Source of the DNA: Bacteroidales bacterium
GTDB taxonomy: Bacteria > Bacteroidota > Bacteroidia > Bacteroidales > UBA10428
Assembly (NCBI GenBank): GCA_016933335.1
Contig: JAFGBD010000049.1
Coordinates: forward strand, 1-61,321
Length of the DNA: 61,321 nt
Direction: 5' to 3'
The notes beneath the pieces are model-generated. The model did not search any database, was not told the origin of the DNA, and saw nothing but the letters and a program-made list of their open reading frames with translations. This document shows positions 18,283 through 27,428 of the stretch, one piece after another (position 1 is the stretch's first letter; each line of letters starts with the position of its first letter). Both the position numbers and the translations under genes were made by a program.

Positions 18283-19082
18283 GTTTTCTTTTTTATGTTC
18301 ATGCTTCCGGTCCGGTATCCTTCCAAATCGACAGCAATGAAATGAAATCCCAGTTCATGAAATTTATCAATGATCTTTTGCCTGACAGGTTGTTTCAGAA
18401 GATGATCAAACTGTACCGGATTGATCTCAATTCTGGCAGTTGAACCCTGACTTCTGACCCTGGACGTTCTGAATCCCATCTGGTGTAAAAATAGTTCAGC
18501 ATTCTCAATTCCTGACAACTCTTCTTCATTTATTTCGGTATGGTATGGAATACGGGTAAGCAGGCATGCATTTGCAGGTTTATCCCAGTTTTTTAAGCCC
18601 AGTAATTTTGAAAACCTTCTGATATCATCTTTGGTGATGTTGCATTCAAGCAACGGACTCCTGATGCCAAGTTCCTTCAGGGCCTTCATGCCGGGCCGGT
18701 AATCTCCGGTATCATCCAGGTTGGTACCGTCAACCACCTGGTAATCACCCAGTCTTCCGGCTTCAGCAACAAATCTTTCAAATATATAGGATTTGCAAAG
18801 GTAACAACGGTTCTCAGGATTGTAACGGATTGGATCCGGTATCTCTGATTCCAGAATGATATGCTTAACCTTCAGATCAACGCAGATCTTTCTCGATTCT
18901 TCTGTTTCCCGGCCGGGAATATACGGAGCTCTCAGGGTCAGGGCAATGATACGGTCTCCGAGTGTTTTCCTGCCAACTGTCAGCAGGAAGGTGCTGTCAA
19001 GTCCGCCGGAAAATGCCACTGCAATGCTGCCAAAAGATAACAATAATCCCTGAAGCGCATGATATTTCGGATCATCAATCAT
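18279..19082 (-). CDS. larE: LarE, ATP-dependent sulfur transferase (three-cysteine type)
   Basis: LarE adenylates the pyridinium carboxylates and inserts sulfur to give the dithiocarboxylate of the NPN cofactor. The 267-residue protein has the PP-loop SGGLDST (25-31) and the family motif CLLTRIPY. Three cysteines stand at the positions expected of cluster-dependent LarE: Cys93 and Cys96 (RCYLCKS) plus Cys173. The Lactobacillus enzyme uses only the last as a sacrificial sulfur source, whereas three-Cys forms are thought to hold a [4Fe-4S] cluster. Catalytic rather than suicidal sulfur transfer is therefore inferred here. Overlaps larC and larB by 4 bp each. Confidence 0.94.
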   Translation of the reverse strand: MIDDPKYHALQGLLLSFGSIAVAFSGGLDSTFLLTVGRKTLGDRIIALTLRAPYIPGRETEESRKICVDLKVKHIILESEIPDPIRYNPENRCYLCKSYIFERFVAEAGRLGDYQVVDGTNLDDTGDYRPGMKALKELGIRSPLLECNITKDDIRRFSKLLGLKNWDKPANACLLTRIPYHTEINEEELSGIENAELFLHQMGFRTSRVRSQGSTARIEINPVQFDHLLKQPVRQKIIDKFHELGFHFIAVDLEGYRTGSMNIKKKT

Positions 19083-20317
19083 TTTCCCGGTTTACCTTTC
19101 AGCAATAACTCACTGACCATATTATAAACCTCACTGATGGACATCTGATTTTCTTTTGCGATTCTAAGGCAATCTTCATATTCAGGTTTGGATTTCAACG
19201 GGCGCCCGCCATAAAATGCCGATTTGATTCTCACCTTGCCAAAAGGTGTATCAATGGAGGTGACCTTCCGGTTGAGCATGGTCTTTGTAACTTTGTATTT
19301 TCTTACCCCGAGGGTGGAAGTCTCTTTGAGAAGTATTTTTTCAATTTCATATTCAATCTCATTACTGCACAATACACTAAGCGTAACAGCAGGCCTGGAC
19401 TTTTTCATGATAATGGGTGTAATGAAAACATCATTTGCACCTGCACTGAACAAAGAATCGAAAATATAATCGTAAAGTTCAGGATTCATATCATCTATAT
19501 TGCATTCTACGATGAGAGATATGTTGGAATCTGTATCTGCTGCCTTGTTGAATTCACCAAGATATACCCTCAGCAGGTTTGGGATATCAAAGTCTTTATA
19601 CCCCAAACCATATCCGATCTTATCAATTGTAAAATCAGTCTTGTCGGTGAACTCACTGACAATTGAAGCAAGTATTGCTGCACCTGTCGGTGTGGTGGTT
19701 TCATGCATCACCGCACCTGATCTTACAGGAATTCCTTTCAGGATCTCGACTGTAGCCGGTGCAGGTACCGGCAGGATCCCATGTGCACATTCCACAAATC
19801 CTCCGCCAAGCTCAACGGATGAAGCCATAATGATGTCAGGCTTCAGGTAATCGAGACATATTGCAGCACCCACAATATCAATAATGGAGTCGGTAGCACC
19901 GACTTCATGGAAATGAATCCTGCTGACCGGTTTGTTATGAACCTTTGCCTCAGCTTCCGCGATCCGCCTGAATATCTGGATACTGTTTTTCTTTATTGAA
20001 CCGGAGAGTTTGCTGCTATTAATAATTGTAATAATGTCTTCAAGATTCCTGTTTCCAATCCCATCACCACTATTATCAGAATGGCCTGATCCTGAATGTT
20101 TAATACTGTTTTTCCCGAGATTTACCGATACCCTGGTCCCGCTGATACCGTTTTTTGATTCCTTTGATACAGAGATCCTGTAACCGCTGAGAGACAGCTT
20201 GTCAAGTCCCTTTATCAGATAATTCTTATCAACTCCCAGATCTATCATGGCACCCAGGTTCATATCTCCTGATATACCGGCAAAACAGTCATAATAAAGC
20301 ACCTTTGTACCTGCCAT
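19079..20317 (-). CDS. larC: LarC, nickel insertion protein for the NPN cofactor
   Basis: LarC is a CTP-dependent cyclometallase that inserts nickel into the bisthiocarboxylate precursor. The 412-residue product has the family start VLYYDCFAGISGDMNLGAMID, then RIHFHEVGATDSIIDIVGAA, ELGGGFVECAHGILPVPAPAT, TTPTGAAIL and the C-terminal ECNIDDMNPELYDYIFDSLF. Here LarC is one continuous frame, whereas in Lactobacillus it needs a ribosomal frameshift to join LarC1 and LarC2. It is the first gene of larC-larE-larB-wbqC. No larA (lactate racemase) gene is in the window. Confidence 0.95.
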   Translation of the reverse strand: MAGTKVLYYDCFAGISGDMNLGAMIDLGVDKNYLIKGLDKLSLSGYRISVSKESKNGISGTRVSVNLGKNSIKHSGSGHSDNSGDGIGNRNLEDIITIINSSKLSGSIKKNSIQIFRRIAEAEAKVHNKPVSRIHFHEVGATDSIIDIVGAAICLDYLKPDIIMASSVELGGGFVECAHGILPVPAPATVEILKGIPVRSGAVMHETTTPTGAAILASIVSEFTDKTDFTIDKIGYGLGYKDFDIPNLLRVYLGEFNKAADTDSNISLIVECNIDDMNPELYDYIFDSLFSAGANDVFITPIIMKKSRPAVTLSVLCSNEIEYEIEKILLKETSTLGVRKYKVTKTMLNRKVTSIDTPFGKVRIKSAFYGGRPLKSKPEYEDCLRIAKENQMSISEVYNMVSELLLKGKPGK

Positions 20318-20550
20318 ACCTGAAGTATTTAATAGGATTGGCTAAAATATAACAAATCGGCGACAATTATGAATGGATTTGACAATATTGCCCTGAAATT
20401 AATTAATTTTTTATATATTTAAATATATATATGTATATATTATTTAGATTCTTTCTAAATTTACAGGAAAATAAAGTTTTGATTCCTTTAATGGCATGAT
20501 ACTGACATTATGTAACTATTTTTACATTTAAATTATTAATTCAGATAAGG
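20318..20550. other. AT-rich divergent intergenic region
   Basis: This 233-bp spacer separates divergent larC and the DUF362 gene. It contains an alternating A/T tract at about 20399-20442 with self-complementary ATATAT runs and is otherwise featureless. It must hold promoters for both directions, but I find no convincing -7/-33 pair. Confidence 0.5.
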
Positions 20551-21477
20551 ATGAAACGCAGGGAATTCATTTTAAAATCGGCGGGAGCCGGATTACTTGC
20601 CGGCACTTCTCTGGCGGCAGGACGTATTGACAAACTGCTGCCCAATGAACCGGCAAATCCGGGTCTGCCTTTTGACCTGGTTGCTGTAAAAGGCGGCAGT
20701 GCTGCTGCAATGTTCGATAAAGCAATTGCTGCCATGGGCGGGATGTCGAAATTTGTAAAGAAAAACCAGACTGTGGTGGTCAAACCCAATATTGGCTGGG
20801 ACAGCAGTCCGGAGCGCGCTGCAAACACAAATCCTGAGCTTGTCGGACGGATCATTGAGCACTGTCTGCAAGCCGGGGCAAAAAGTGTCTATGTTTTTGA
20901 CCATCCGGTAAATGAATGGACCAGGTGTTATAAGAACAGCGGCATTGAATTTGCTGTTAAGAAGGCCGGCGGTATTATGGTAACAGGCAACAGCGAAGGA
21001 CATTACCATTCTGTTCAGATTCCGAAAGGAAAAAACCTTAAGTCTGCAAAGGTGCATGAACTGATCCTCGAATCCGATGTTTTTATTAATGTCCCGACAC
21101 TCAAGACACATGGAGGCACAAGGCTTTCTATTTCCATGAAAAACCTGATGGGCGTGGTATGGAACCGAACTTTTTACCATGGCAACAACCTGCACCAGTG
21201 CATTGCTGACTTCACCACTTTTAATAAAATGCCTCACCTGAATGTCGTGGATGCATTTCGTGTTTTGAAGCGCAATGGGCCAAGGGGCGTGTCGGTTGCC
21301 GATGTTGTTGAAATGAAATACCAGATCATAGGCACTGATATTGTCGCAACAGATGCTGCCGCAACCAGGGTATTCGGGATAGAGCCGGACCAGCTAAAAC
21401 ATATACCAATGGCGGTAAGTCTGGGCAGCGGCACCAGTGACCTCAACAGTCTGCGAATAAGCAGGATTACTATGTAA
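20551..21477 (+). CDS. DUF362 domain protein with Tat-like signal
   Basis: A 308-residue DUF362 protein, here without its own ferredoxin domain. The N-terminus MKRREFILKSAGAGLLAG has the twin-arginine RRxF pattern plus a hydrophobic stretch, so export of a folded, possibly cofactor-containing protein is likely. Family motifs include VVVKPNIGWDSSPERAANTNPELV, INVPTLKTHGGTRLSISMKNLMG and GTDIVATDAAATRVFG. It is 6 bp upstream of a membrane polyferredoxin, and the pair probably works together in electron transfer. The reaction is unknown. Confidence 0.88.
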   Translation: MKRREFILKSAGAGLLAGTSLAAGRIDKLLPNEPANPGLPFDLVAVKGGSAAAMFDKAIAAMGGMSKFVKKNQTVVVKPNIGWDSSPERAANTNPELVGRIIEHCLQAGAKSVYVFDHPVNEWTRCYKNSGIEFAVKKAGGIMVTGNSEGHYHSVQIPKGKNLKSAKVHELILESDVFINVPTLKTHGGTRLSISMKNLMGVVWNRTFYHGNNLHQCIADFTTFNKMPHLNVVDAFRVLKRNGPRGVSVADVVEMKYQIIGTDIVATDAAATRVFGIEPDQLKHIPMAVSLGSGTSDLNSLRISRITM

Positions 21478-21483
21478 CAACGT

Positions 21484-23058
21484 ATGAATCAGAAAAATCT
21501 CAGGAAATTCAGGTGGGTTATTTCGCTGTTGTTCCTTGTTTCAACAGCCCTGTTGTTTGTTGATTACAGAGAACTGGTGCCTGAAAAGTGGTATAGCACC
21601 ATCCTTTTTCTGCAGTTTATTCCCTCACTGGTCAGTTTTGTCCGTGTTTTCAGCATTGCGGCTGCAGGATGCCTGGTTGTACTGTTACTAACACTGCTGT
21701 TTGGCAGGATCTATTGTTCAACCATTTGTCCGCTGGGTATCCTGCAGGATTTTTTCTCATTTCTTTCCAGGAAACTCAGGATCAGAAAAAGGTACAGGCT
21801 TAAAAAATCCTACAGCCTGATCAGGTATGTATTTCTTGCCTTACCGTTTATCTTCCTTGTTTTCGGAGGAATTTTCCTTGTCTATCTTCTTGATCCATAC
21901 AGCAATTTCGGGCGTATCTTTTCCGGTCTTGCAAGGCCTGCACTTGTCGGGATCAACAATGTCGCCGCAGGAATTTTTGAAAAGATGCATATCTATTTTC
22001 TATACCCTGTTAATTATAAAGGATTTCACTGGGCAACAATATGGTTCCCGGCAGGTATACTGGGACTGGTTATCTGGATGAGTTTTTTCCATGGCAGGTT
22101 ATACTGCAATACCATATGTCCTGTTGGAACATTGCTTGGATTGCTCTCCAGATTATCATTATACAGGATCAAAATGGATAAATCCACCTGCACCAGGTGC
22201 GGGAAATGTGCTGTTGTCTGTAAGGCGGGTTGTATCGATTTCAGGAATATGACCCTTGATTTTGACAGGTGTGTCGGTTGTTTTAATTGCCTGGACACAT
22301 GCGATACAGATAGTATCAAATATCAGCATGCTTTTAAATCCGCCGGAAACAATAAGATGGATGATTCTGCCAATTCAAAAAGAGCGTTTATTACAGGAAC
22401 GATGATTTATACACTGGGATTGCTGGGATTGTCAAAAAGCCTTAAGGCAAACATCAGAGCTGCCGGTACCGGCAATACAAATCTGATTCCGGAGGAAAAG
22501 AACCACCCGGTCTCACCACCCGGATCTATCAGCCTGAAGCACTTTAATGATTATTGCACCGCCTGTCACCTGTGCATATCTGTTTGTCCCACAGGCGTCC
22601 TGCAGCCATCATTTCTTGAATACGGATTCACCGGTATGATGCAGCCCAGGATGGATTATCATACCAATTACTGTAATTATGACTGCACCAGATGTGGTGA
22701 GGCGTGTCCGACCGGTGCGATTTTACCGCTTGAGACCGGGGTAAAAAAGCTCACCCAGATGGGCAGGGTAAAATTTGTGATCGAAAATTGCGTGGTTTAT
22801 ACAGATAATACGGCATGTGGTTCATGTTCGGAACATTGTCCGACCCAGGCAGTAAGAATGGTGCCTTACAAAAACGGGCTGACCATACCCGAAACACATG
22901 TCGAAACATGTATCGGCTGCGGAGCATGTGAATATGCATGCCCTGTCAGACCATACAGGGCCATTTACGTGGATGGCAATGAAGTCCACCGGATGGCAAA
23001 TAAACCGCACTTTGATGAAATGGAAATTGAATCAGAGGAAGAGGAATTTCCTTTCTGA
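21484..23058 (+). CDS. Membrane-bound polyferredoxin (NapH/CcoG-like)
   Basis: A 524-residue integral membrane protein. The N-terminal half has about five hydrophobic segments with two NapH-type CxxxCP motifs (CSTICPLG, CNTICPVG). The C-terminal part has ferredoxin clusters: CTRCGKCAVVC, CVGCFNCLDTC, CTACHLCISVCP, CTRCGEACP, CGSCSEHCP and CIGCGACEYACP. Such proteins pass electrons between the membrane and partner oxidoreductases. The adjacent Tat-exported DUF362 protein is the likely partner. The last two clusters have irregular spacing (CVVYTDNTACGSC), so the exact number of [4Fe-4S] centres is uncertain. Convergent with lepB, 31 bp away. Confidence 0.88.
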   Translation: MNQKNLRKFRWVISLLFLVSTALLFVDYRELVPEKWYSTILFLQFIPSLVSFVRVFSIAAAGCLVVLLLTLLFGRIYCSTICPLGILQDFFSFLSRKLRIRKRYRLKKSYSLIRYVFLALPFIFLVFGGIFLVYLLDPYSNFGRIFSGLARPALVGINNVAAGIFEKMHIYFLYPVNYKGFHWATIWFPAGILGLVIWMSFFHGRLYCNTICPVGTLLGLLSRLSLYRIKMDKSTCTRCGKCAVVCKAGCIDFRNMTLDFDRCVGCFNCLDTCDTDSIKYQHAFKSAGNNKMDDSANSKRAFITGTMIYTLGLLGLSKSLKANIRAAGTGNTNLIPEEKNHPVSPPGSISLKHFNDYCTACHLCISVCPTGVLQPSFLEYGFTGMMQPRMDYHTNYCNYDCTRCGEACPTGAILPLETGVKKLTQMGRVKFVIENCVVYTDNTACGSCSEHCPTQAVRMVPYKNGLTIPETHVETCIGCGACEYACPVRPYRAIYVDGNEVHRMANKPHFDEMEIESEEEEFPF

Positions 23059-23089
23059 CCTGTCATGACCGCCCAACCTTAAGACGAAA

Positions 23090-24478
23090 CTATCTAATAC
23101 CCATTAACAACCTGTTCCAGCGTATTTTTTTAAGAAAGGATTTGTCTTTGTCAATAGACAACCATATGAATCTGGGGCTACCCACAACATGATCTTCGGG
23201 AACATATCCCCAGAACCGTGAATCGAGACTGCTGTGCCGGTTATCACCCATCATCCAGTAATAATTCATTTTATAAGTATATTCATTTGTTTCCACATCA
23301 TTGATGAATATTTTGCCATCTTTAATTTCCAGCTTGTTTTTTTCGTAGTATCCGATGATCCTTTCATAGAATGGCAGGTTTGATGAGTCAATGATCATGG
23401 TTTCTCCCTTTTTTGGAATGTATATCGGGCCAAAATTATCAAGGGTCCATTTATAATTGGTATCGCTCGGGAAAAGATTGTAATCATAGGTATCCCCTAT
23501 TCTGGTGTCTATGCTCACTTCAAGCACATTATTAAAGTTACTGACTTTTTCCAGTTGCTCAGCGGTAAGAGGAGCATGAACATGAGGAGTGCCGGGGAAA
23601 CGCTGGTAATCTGTAACGCCCATTCTCTGCAATACCCTGTCTGATAAAGATGCCCCGCTTTTAACGATGATAATGTAATAAAACTGTATACCCTTTATTT
23701 CTTTTTGTGGTTTTCCGTTAACAATTACTTTACCGTTAACAATTTTCAGTGAATCACCGGGTATACCAACGCACCTTTTGATATAATTATCGCGTCTGTC
23801 AACGGGACGGATAACCATATCAAACCTTTCCCAGATACGCTGACGTGCAATGTTATAATACTCTCTGTCAGACAATACAGGCCGTTTATAATACCTGTCA
23901 ATTTGTTTCAGCATCTGGGCGGAATCCCTGACAATTGAATAGTAGCTGGTGGCCTGGTTTTGTATGACAACTGTGTCCCCGGCAGGAAAATTGAATACCA
24001 CCACATCATCGCGTTTTATTTTGCGAAACCCGGCCAGGCGCTTGTACGGCAGTTTAATCCATTCCAGATAAGATCTGGTCTTTTTTGTCAAAGGCAATGT
24101 GTGTTGCGAAAACGGGAATGCGATGGGAGTATTTGGAATTCTCGGGCCATAGGCCACCTTGCTTACATACAGATGGTCACCCACCAGCAGCGATTTCTCC
24201 ATGGAGCCGGTAGGAATTTTATAGTTCTGAAAAAGGAAAATATTTATCAGGGTTACCGCTATGACAGCAAAAATCAATGCATCCAGCCATTCAATAACCG
24301 CACTGTTCTTGACTCCTCTTTTTTTCCATAAGGTCCAGTTCACCTTTCCGGTGATATACATATCAAAAATGATGATCAGCCCGAGCAGGAACCAATAATT
24401 TCGCAGCCATATCACCCATAAAACATATATCACTGATGCAATACCAAATTTTACATACTTATTCTTCAGAAATTTCAT
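23090..24478 (-). CDS. lepB: Signal peptidase I (first of two)
   Basis: Removes signal peptides from exported proteins at the inner-membrane surface. The 462-residue protein has N-terminal membrane helices, the catalytic Ser92 in KIPTGSMEKSLLVGD, the general-base Lys234 in NYIKRCVGIPGDSL, and box E MMGDNRHSSLDSRFWGYVPEDHVVG. The long insertion between catalytic elements is typical of Bacteroidota LepB. The frame runs upstream to 24625, but those 49 residues come from a repeat-like spacer; the ATG at 24478 gives the same N-terminal layout as its neighbour. Tandem paralogue of the gene at 24720-26096. Confidence 0.94.
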   Translation of the reverse strand: MKFLKNKYVKFGIASVIYVLWVIWLRNYWFLLGLIIIFDMYITGKVNWTLWKKRGVKNSAVIEWLDALIFAVIAVTLINIFLFQNYKIPTGSMEKSLLVGDHLYVSKVAYGPRIPNTPIAFPFSQHTLPLTKKTRSYLEWIKLPYKRLAGFRKIKRDDVVVFNFPAGDTVVIQNQATSYYSIVRDSAQMLKQIDRYYKRPVLSDREYYNIARQRIWERFDMVIRPVDRRDNYIKRCVGIPGDSLKIVNGKVIVNGKPQKEIKGIQFYYIIIVKSGASLSDRVLQRMGVTDYQRFPGTPHVHAPLTAEQLEKVSNFNNVLEVSIDTRIGDTYDYNLFPSDTNYKWTLDNFGPIYIPKKGETMIIDSSNLPFYERIIGYYEKNKLEIKDGKIFINDVETNEYTYKMNYYWMMGDNRHSSLDSRFWGYVPEDHVVGSPRFIWLSIDKDKSFLKKIRWNRLLMGIR

Positions 24479-24499
24479 GTGTTTAATTTTTATTAAAGT

Positions 24500-24670
24500 T
24501 ACTGATCGCTTGAACCCCGGAGAACCTGTCCCGGTTTTAAAGTCGGGGGTATTTCCCGGCGTGGTGTATCGGGAGCTCAGCGCAGCTAAACTTACCATAT
24601 AATACTTTACCTTCGGTGAGCTCATCCCGGTTCATCGGGATTCGGTTCATTACTTCTTGTGATTATATTA
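24500..24670. repeat. GC-rich spacer with repeated CCCGG hairpins between lepB genes
   Basis: The 241-bp gap between the two lepB genes contains a block clearly richer in G+C than surrounding intergenic DNA. It has several CCCGG/CCGGG words and a perfect short hairpin ATCCCG-6 nt-CGGGAT (24627-24644). On the minus strand it is open as an extension of lepB and can be read as MVSLAALSSRYTTPGNTP. This composition suggests a dispersed repeat or a structured RNA rather than coding sequence. I cannot test copy number. Confidence 0.4.
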
Positions 24671-24719
24671 AAAATACTATCATGGACGTTTTTTAGTCTT
24701 TTAAGTTAAAGATGAATAT

Positions 24720-26096
24720 TCAGCGGATAAATTTAAACATATTTTTCCAACGTATCTTTTTAAACGAAGGTTTATTCCTGTCAAGCGACAGCCAGACGAA
24801 AAATGCCGTTCCAATAATATGATCTTCCGGCACAAATCCCCAGAACCTGCTGTCATTAGAATTATGACGGTTGTCACCCAGCATGAAATAATAATCCATT
24901 TTAAAAGTATAGGAGTCTGCAGGCAATCCGTTAATAAATATTGAATCACCCTGCCGGATAAGCATATTTTGCTCATAAACCGAGATGATCCTCCTGTATA
25001 ACGGTAAATTATCCGCAGATAAACTGACTGTTGTGTTTTTTTTAGGAACAATTAACGGGCCAAAGTTATCTTCTGTCCATAAATATTTTCCACTGAAAGG
25101 AAAGATCTGATAACTTGAAACAATCGGATCGATGCTTTCATGCTTTCGGATTCCTTTTACCTTGCTGTTATTTCTTATCATTTCCAGGTTTTTCTTTGTA
25201 AGGGGCACTTCATAGATGGAATTAAATTCATTGAAATTGACATCGTACAACGATATGTCATAATCTGAGAAAAGAGAGGAATCAGCTTCACTTTCGGCAA
25301 TAAAAAAGTAATTATATTGCAGGCGGGGTGGCTGTTTCTCCTGTTTATTATTGATATATGCCATACCATGTCTGATTTCAATTGTATCTCCCGGAGTACC
25401 AATACATCTTTTGATATAGTATTCCCTCTTGTCAACAGGCCTTATTGCAGTCCTGTAATAATCCCTCACAAACAATCCGCCATATTTTCTTGATAATGTG
25501 TAATAAGTCTCATCTGCCTTGGGATAATCGAGCACCACCGTATCCCCTTCCGGGAAGTTAAACACAACTATATCATAATTCCTGATTTGCCCGTATCCCT
25601 GAAGACGCTCATAGGGAAGCCGTATCCACTTCAGGTATGATTTCCTTGTTTTTGAAAATGGTATGGTATGATGAGTGAAAGGCAAAGATAACGGTGTATT
25701 GGGAAGCCTGGGACCAAACCTGAGTTTATTTACAAAAATGTAGTCGCCCACATTAATGGTTTTTTCCATGGAAGAGGTGGGGATGGTAAATGCTTCGATC
25801 ATAAAAAATCTGAGCAAAAATGCTGCAATGACAGCAATGATAAAAGCATCCAATACTTCAATTGTAAATTTTCTTTTTTCTCCTTTTTTCAGCCTTTTTT
25901 TCCAGAAGGTCCAGTTTACAAACTTTGTGATATGAATATCAGCCAGTATCAGCAGTCCGAAAAGCAGCCATAAATTCCCCAGCCATATCACAAAGAGCGT
26001 ATACAATACGGATGAAATAAAAAGGCGGAAAAACGGATTTCTGAAATGAAAGGCTTTAAACAATTTCTGATGTATTTTAGAATTGAAGCAAATCAT
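24720..26096 (-). CDS. lepB: Signal peptidase I (second of two)
   Basis: A 458-residue signal peptidase I with the same architecture as its neighbour: two N-terminal hydrophobic stretches, catalytic Ser109 in [15 protein letters not shown], Lys229 in [16 protein letters not shown], and [25 protein letters not shown]. Both copies keep all catalytic residues, so both are probably active; divergence in the insert domain suggests different substrate sets. The start overlaps the end of dapB by 20 bp, implying translational coupling, and dapB-lepB is a recurring pair in Bacteroidota. Confidence 0.94.
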   Translation of the reverse strand: MICFNSKIHQKLFKAFHFRNPFFRLFISSVLYTLFVIWLGNLWLLFGLLILADIHITKFVNWTFWKKRLKKGEKRKFTIEVLDAFIIAVIAAFLLRFFMIEAFTIPTSSMEKTINVGDYIFVNKLRFGPRLPNTPLSLPFTHHTIPFSKTRKSYLKWIRLPYERLQGYGQIRNYDIVVFNFPEGDTVVLDYPKADETYYTLSRKYGGLFVRDYYRTAIRPVDKREYYIKRCIGTPGDTIEIRHGMAYINNKQEKQPPRLQYNYFFIAESEADSSLFSDYDISLYDVNFNEFNSIYEVPLTKKNLEMIRNNSKVKGIRKHESIDPIVSSYQIFPFSGKYLWTEDNFGPLIVPKKNTTVSLSADNLPLYRRIISVYEQNMLIRQGDSIFINGLPADSYTFKMDYYFMLGDNRHNSNDSRFWGFVPEDHIIGTAFFVWLSLDRNKPSFKKIRWKNMFKFIR

Positions 26097-26793
26097 TCAT
26101 CGTAAAAAAACCTGTTTTCCCATAAACAAATTCTGCTGCAAGCACGGCTCCATATGCCAATCCCTGCCTGTTTCTTGCAACATGTTTTATTTCAATAAAA
26201 TCAACATCTGATTCATAGGTAACAATATGTGTGCCGGGAACATCATCTTCTCTCACCGCCTTTATTCTCAGGTTCTGTTTCTCTGTTTCCTTATCCAGTT
26301 CCCATTTATTTTTTCTGTCAATAAGAGCAATAATATCATTGGCCAGCGTAATAGCTGTTCCGCTTGGTGCATCCTTTTTCCGGATATGGTGAATCTCCTC
26401 AACAGATACATTGTAGCTGCTGAATGGATTCATCAGTTGTGCAAGTCTTTTATTGACATGAAAAAAAATATTTACTCCAAGACTATAGTTTGAAGCATAA
26501 AAAAATGTCTGCTGCTTTTCTTTGCAATATGTTACAACATCCTCCAGTTTCTCAAGCCATCCGGTAGTGCCGGACACAACAGGTACCCCTGCCCTCAGGC
26601 ATGTCATTATATTGTCAAAGGCCACTTCAGGTGTTGTGAAATCGACAGCCACATCAACATGACCCAGATTCTCCGGGTTCAGATCATGCAGATTATTGAC
26701 ATCGATGATCAGACTGACAGTGTGTCCACGATTCAGGGCAATTTTTTCAATTTCCTTGCCCATTTTGCCATAACCCAGTAATGCAAATTTCAT
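26077..26793 (-). CDS. dapB: 4-hydroxy-tetrahydrodipicolinate reductase
   Basis: DapB makes tetrahydrodipicolinate with NAD(P)H in the lysine/diaminopimelate pathway. The 238-residue protein shows the Rossmann start [48 protein letters not shown] and the substrate-binding [16 protein letters not shown] with catalytic His pair and Lys. Length fits the short form typical of Bacteroidota. First gene of dapB-lepB-lepB on the minus strand. Confidence 0.96.
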   Translation of the reverse strand: MKFALLGYGKMGKEIEKIALNRGHTVSLIIDVNNLHDLNPENLGHVDVAVDFTTPEVAFDNIMTCLRAGVPVVSGTTGWLEKLEDVVTYCKEKQQTFFYASNYSLGVNIFFHVNKRLAQLMNPFSSYNVSVEEIHHIRKKDAPSGTAITLANDIIALIDRKNKWELDKETEKQNLRIKAVREDDVPGTHIVTYESDVDFIEIKHVARNRQGLAYGAVLAAEFVYGKTGFFTMNDLLQF

Positions 26794-26866
26794 GATATAA
26801 TTTTTAATCTTAAAATTAATAATTATTCTTTATCCGGCAGGGGAGCATTAATATCAAACCAAAAAA

Positions 26867-26978
26867 GAAGGCATCTCAAAATTTGTTTTATCTTCCGGCG
26901 AATTTAATATTTAAGAGTACCCCGGGGTATGTCTAGAATTAAGAAAAAAGAGGCTGTTCTCTCTTTTGAGACAGCCTC
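26867..26978. repeat. Possible inverted-repeat-bounded remnant (MITE/IS-end-like)
   Basis: GAAGGCATCTCAAAA at 26867-26881 and, inverted, GAGGCTGTCTCAAAA at 26978-26964 form imperfect terminal inverted repeats around about 112 bp with no coding capacity. The sequence looks like ends of some Bacteroidota insertion sequences, but no target duplication or transposase is visible. The right end coincides with the rplT terminator hairpin, so chance similarity is possible. Confidence 0.3.
26942..26978 (-). terminator. Terminator after rplT
   Basis: On the minus strand GAGGCTGT (26978-26971) pairs with ACAGCCTC (26957-26950), followed by a T-rich run (26949-26942). It lies 23 bp past the rplT stop and ends the thrS-infC-rpmI-rplT unit. 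Confidence 0.8.
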
Positions 26979-27000
26979 ACTTTTATCCTGAAGTGATGGT

Positions 27001-27345
27001 TTATTTTACTGTATTCACTATTTCTTCAAAAGCCTTTGGATGGTTCATGGCAAGATCTGCCAGTGTTTTTCTGTTGATATCAAGACCTTTCTTATTGAGT
27101 TTCCCTATAAACTCCGAATAAGACATCCCATATGGTCTGACACCTGCGTTGATTCTTTGAATCCATAAAGCTCTGAAAAGGCTTTTCTTTTTTTTCCGGT
27201 CCCGGTAGGCATACTGGAGACCCTTTTCATAAGTATTTTTTGCAACAGTCCAGACATTTTTTCTGGAACCAAAATTTCCCTTTGTCCGGTTAAGGATTTT
27301 TTTTCTTCTTGCTCTTGATGCTACTGCATTTACTGATCGTGGCAT
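27001..27345 (-). CDS. rplT: Ribosomal protein L20
   Basis: A 114-residue, very basic 50S protein needed for early large-subunit assembly. Diagnostic stretches are [38 protein letters not shown] and [23 protein letters not shown]. It follows rpmI by 82 bp. That leader contains a possible pairing of GATTTAGC with GCTAATC, which could be an L20 operator as in other bacteria, but I see no strong structure. Confidence 0.98.
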   Translation of the reverse strand: MPRSVNAVASRARRKKILNRTKGNFGSRKNVWTVAKNTYEKGLQYAYRDRKKKKSLFRALWIQRINAGVRPYGMSYSEFIGKLNKKGLDINRKTLADLAMNHPKAFEEIVNTVK

Positions 27346-27428
27346 GATTTTACGATTTTTGAACGATTAGCGTTTCCTGCTTCCCGGAACTCTTTGGTGC
27401 TAAATCATCCGGATTAATAAAATTAAGC

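Noticed and set aside
19079..20317. Programmed frameshift in larC as in Lactobacillus
   Set aside because: The gene is one continuous frame here, so no frameshift is needed.
20399..20442. Alternating A/T tract as a possible replication or regulatory site
   Set aside because: No DnaA boxes or iterons accompany it, and simple AT runs are common in these spacers.
24479..24625. 49-residue N-terminal extension of lepB
   Set aside because: The extension comes from the GC-rich spacer and is absent from the second LepB; the ATG at 24478 matches family N-termini.
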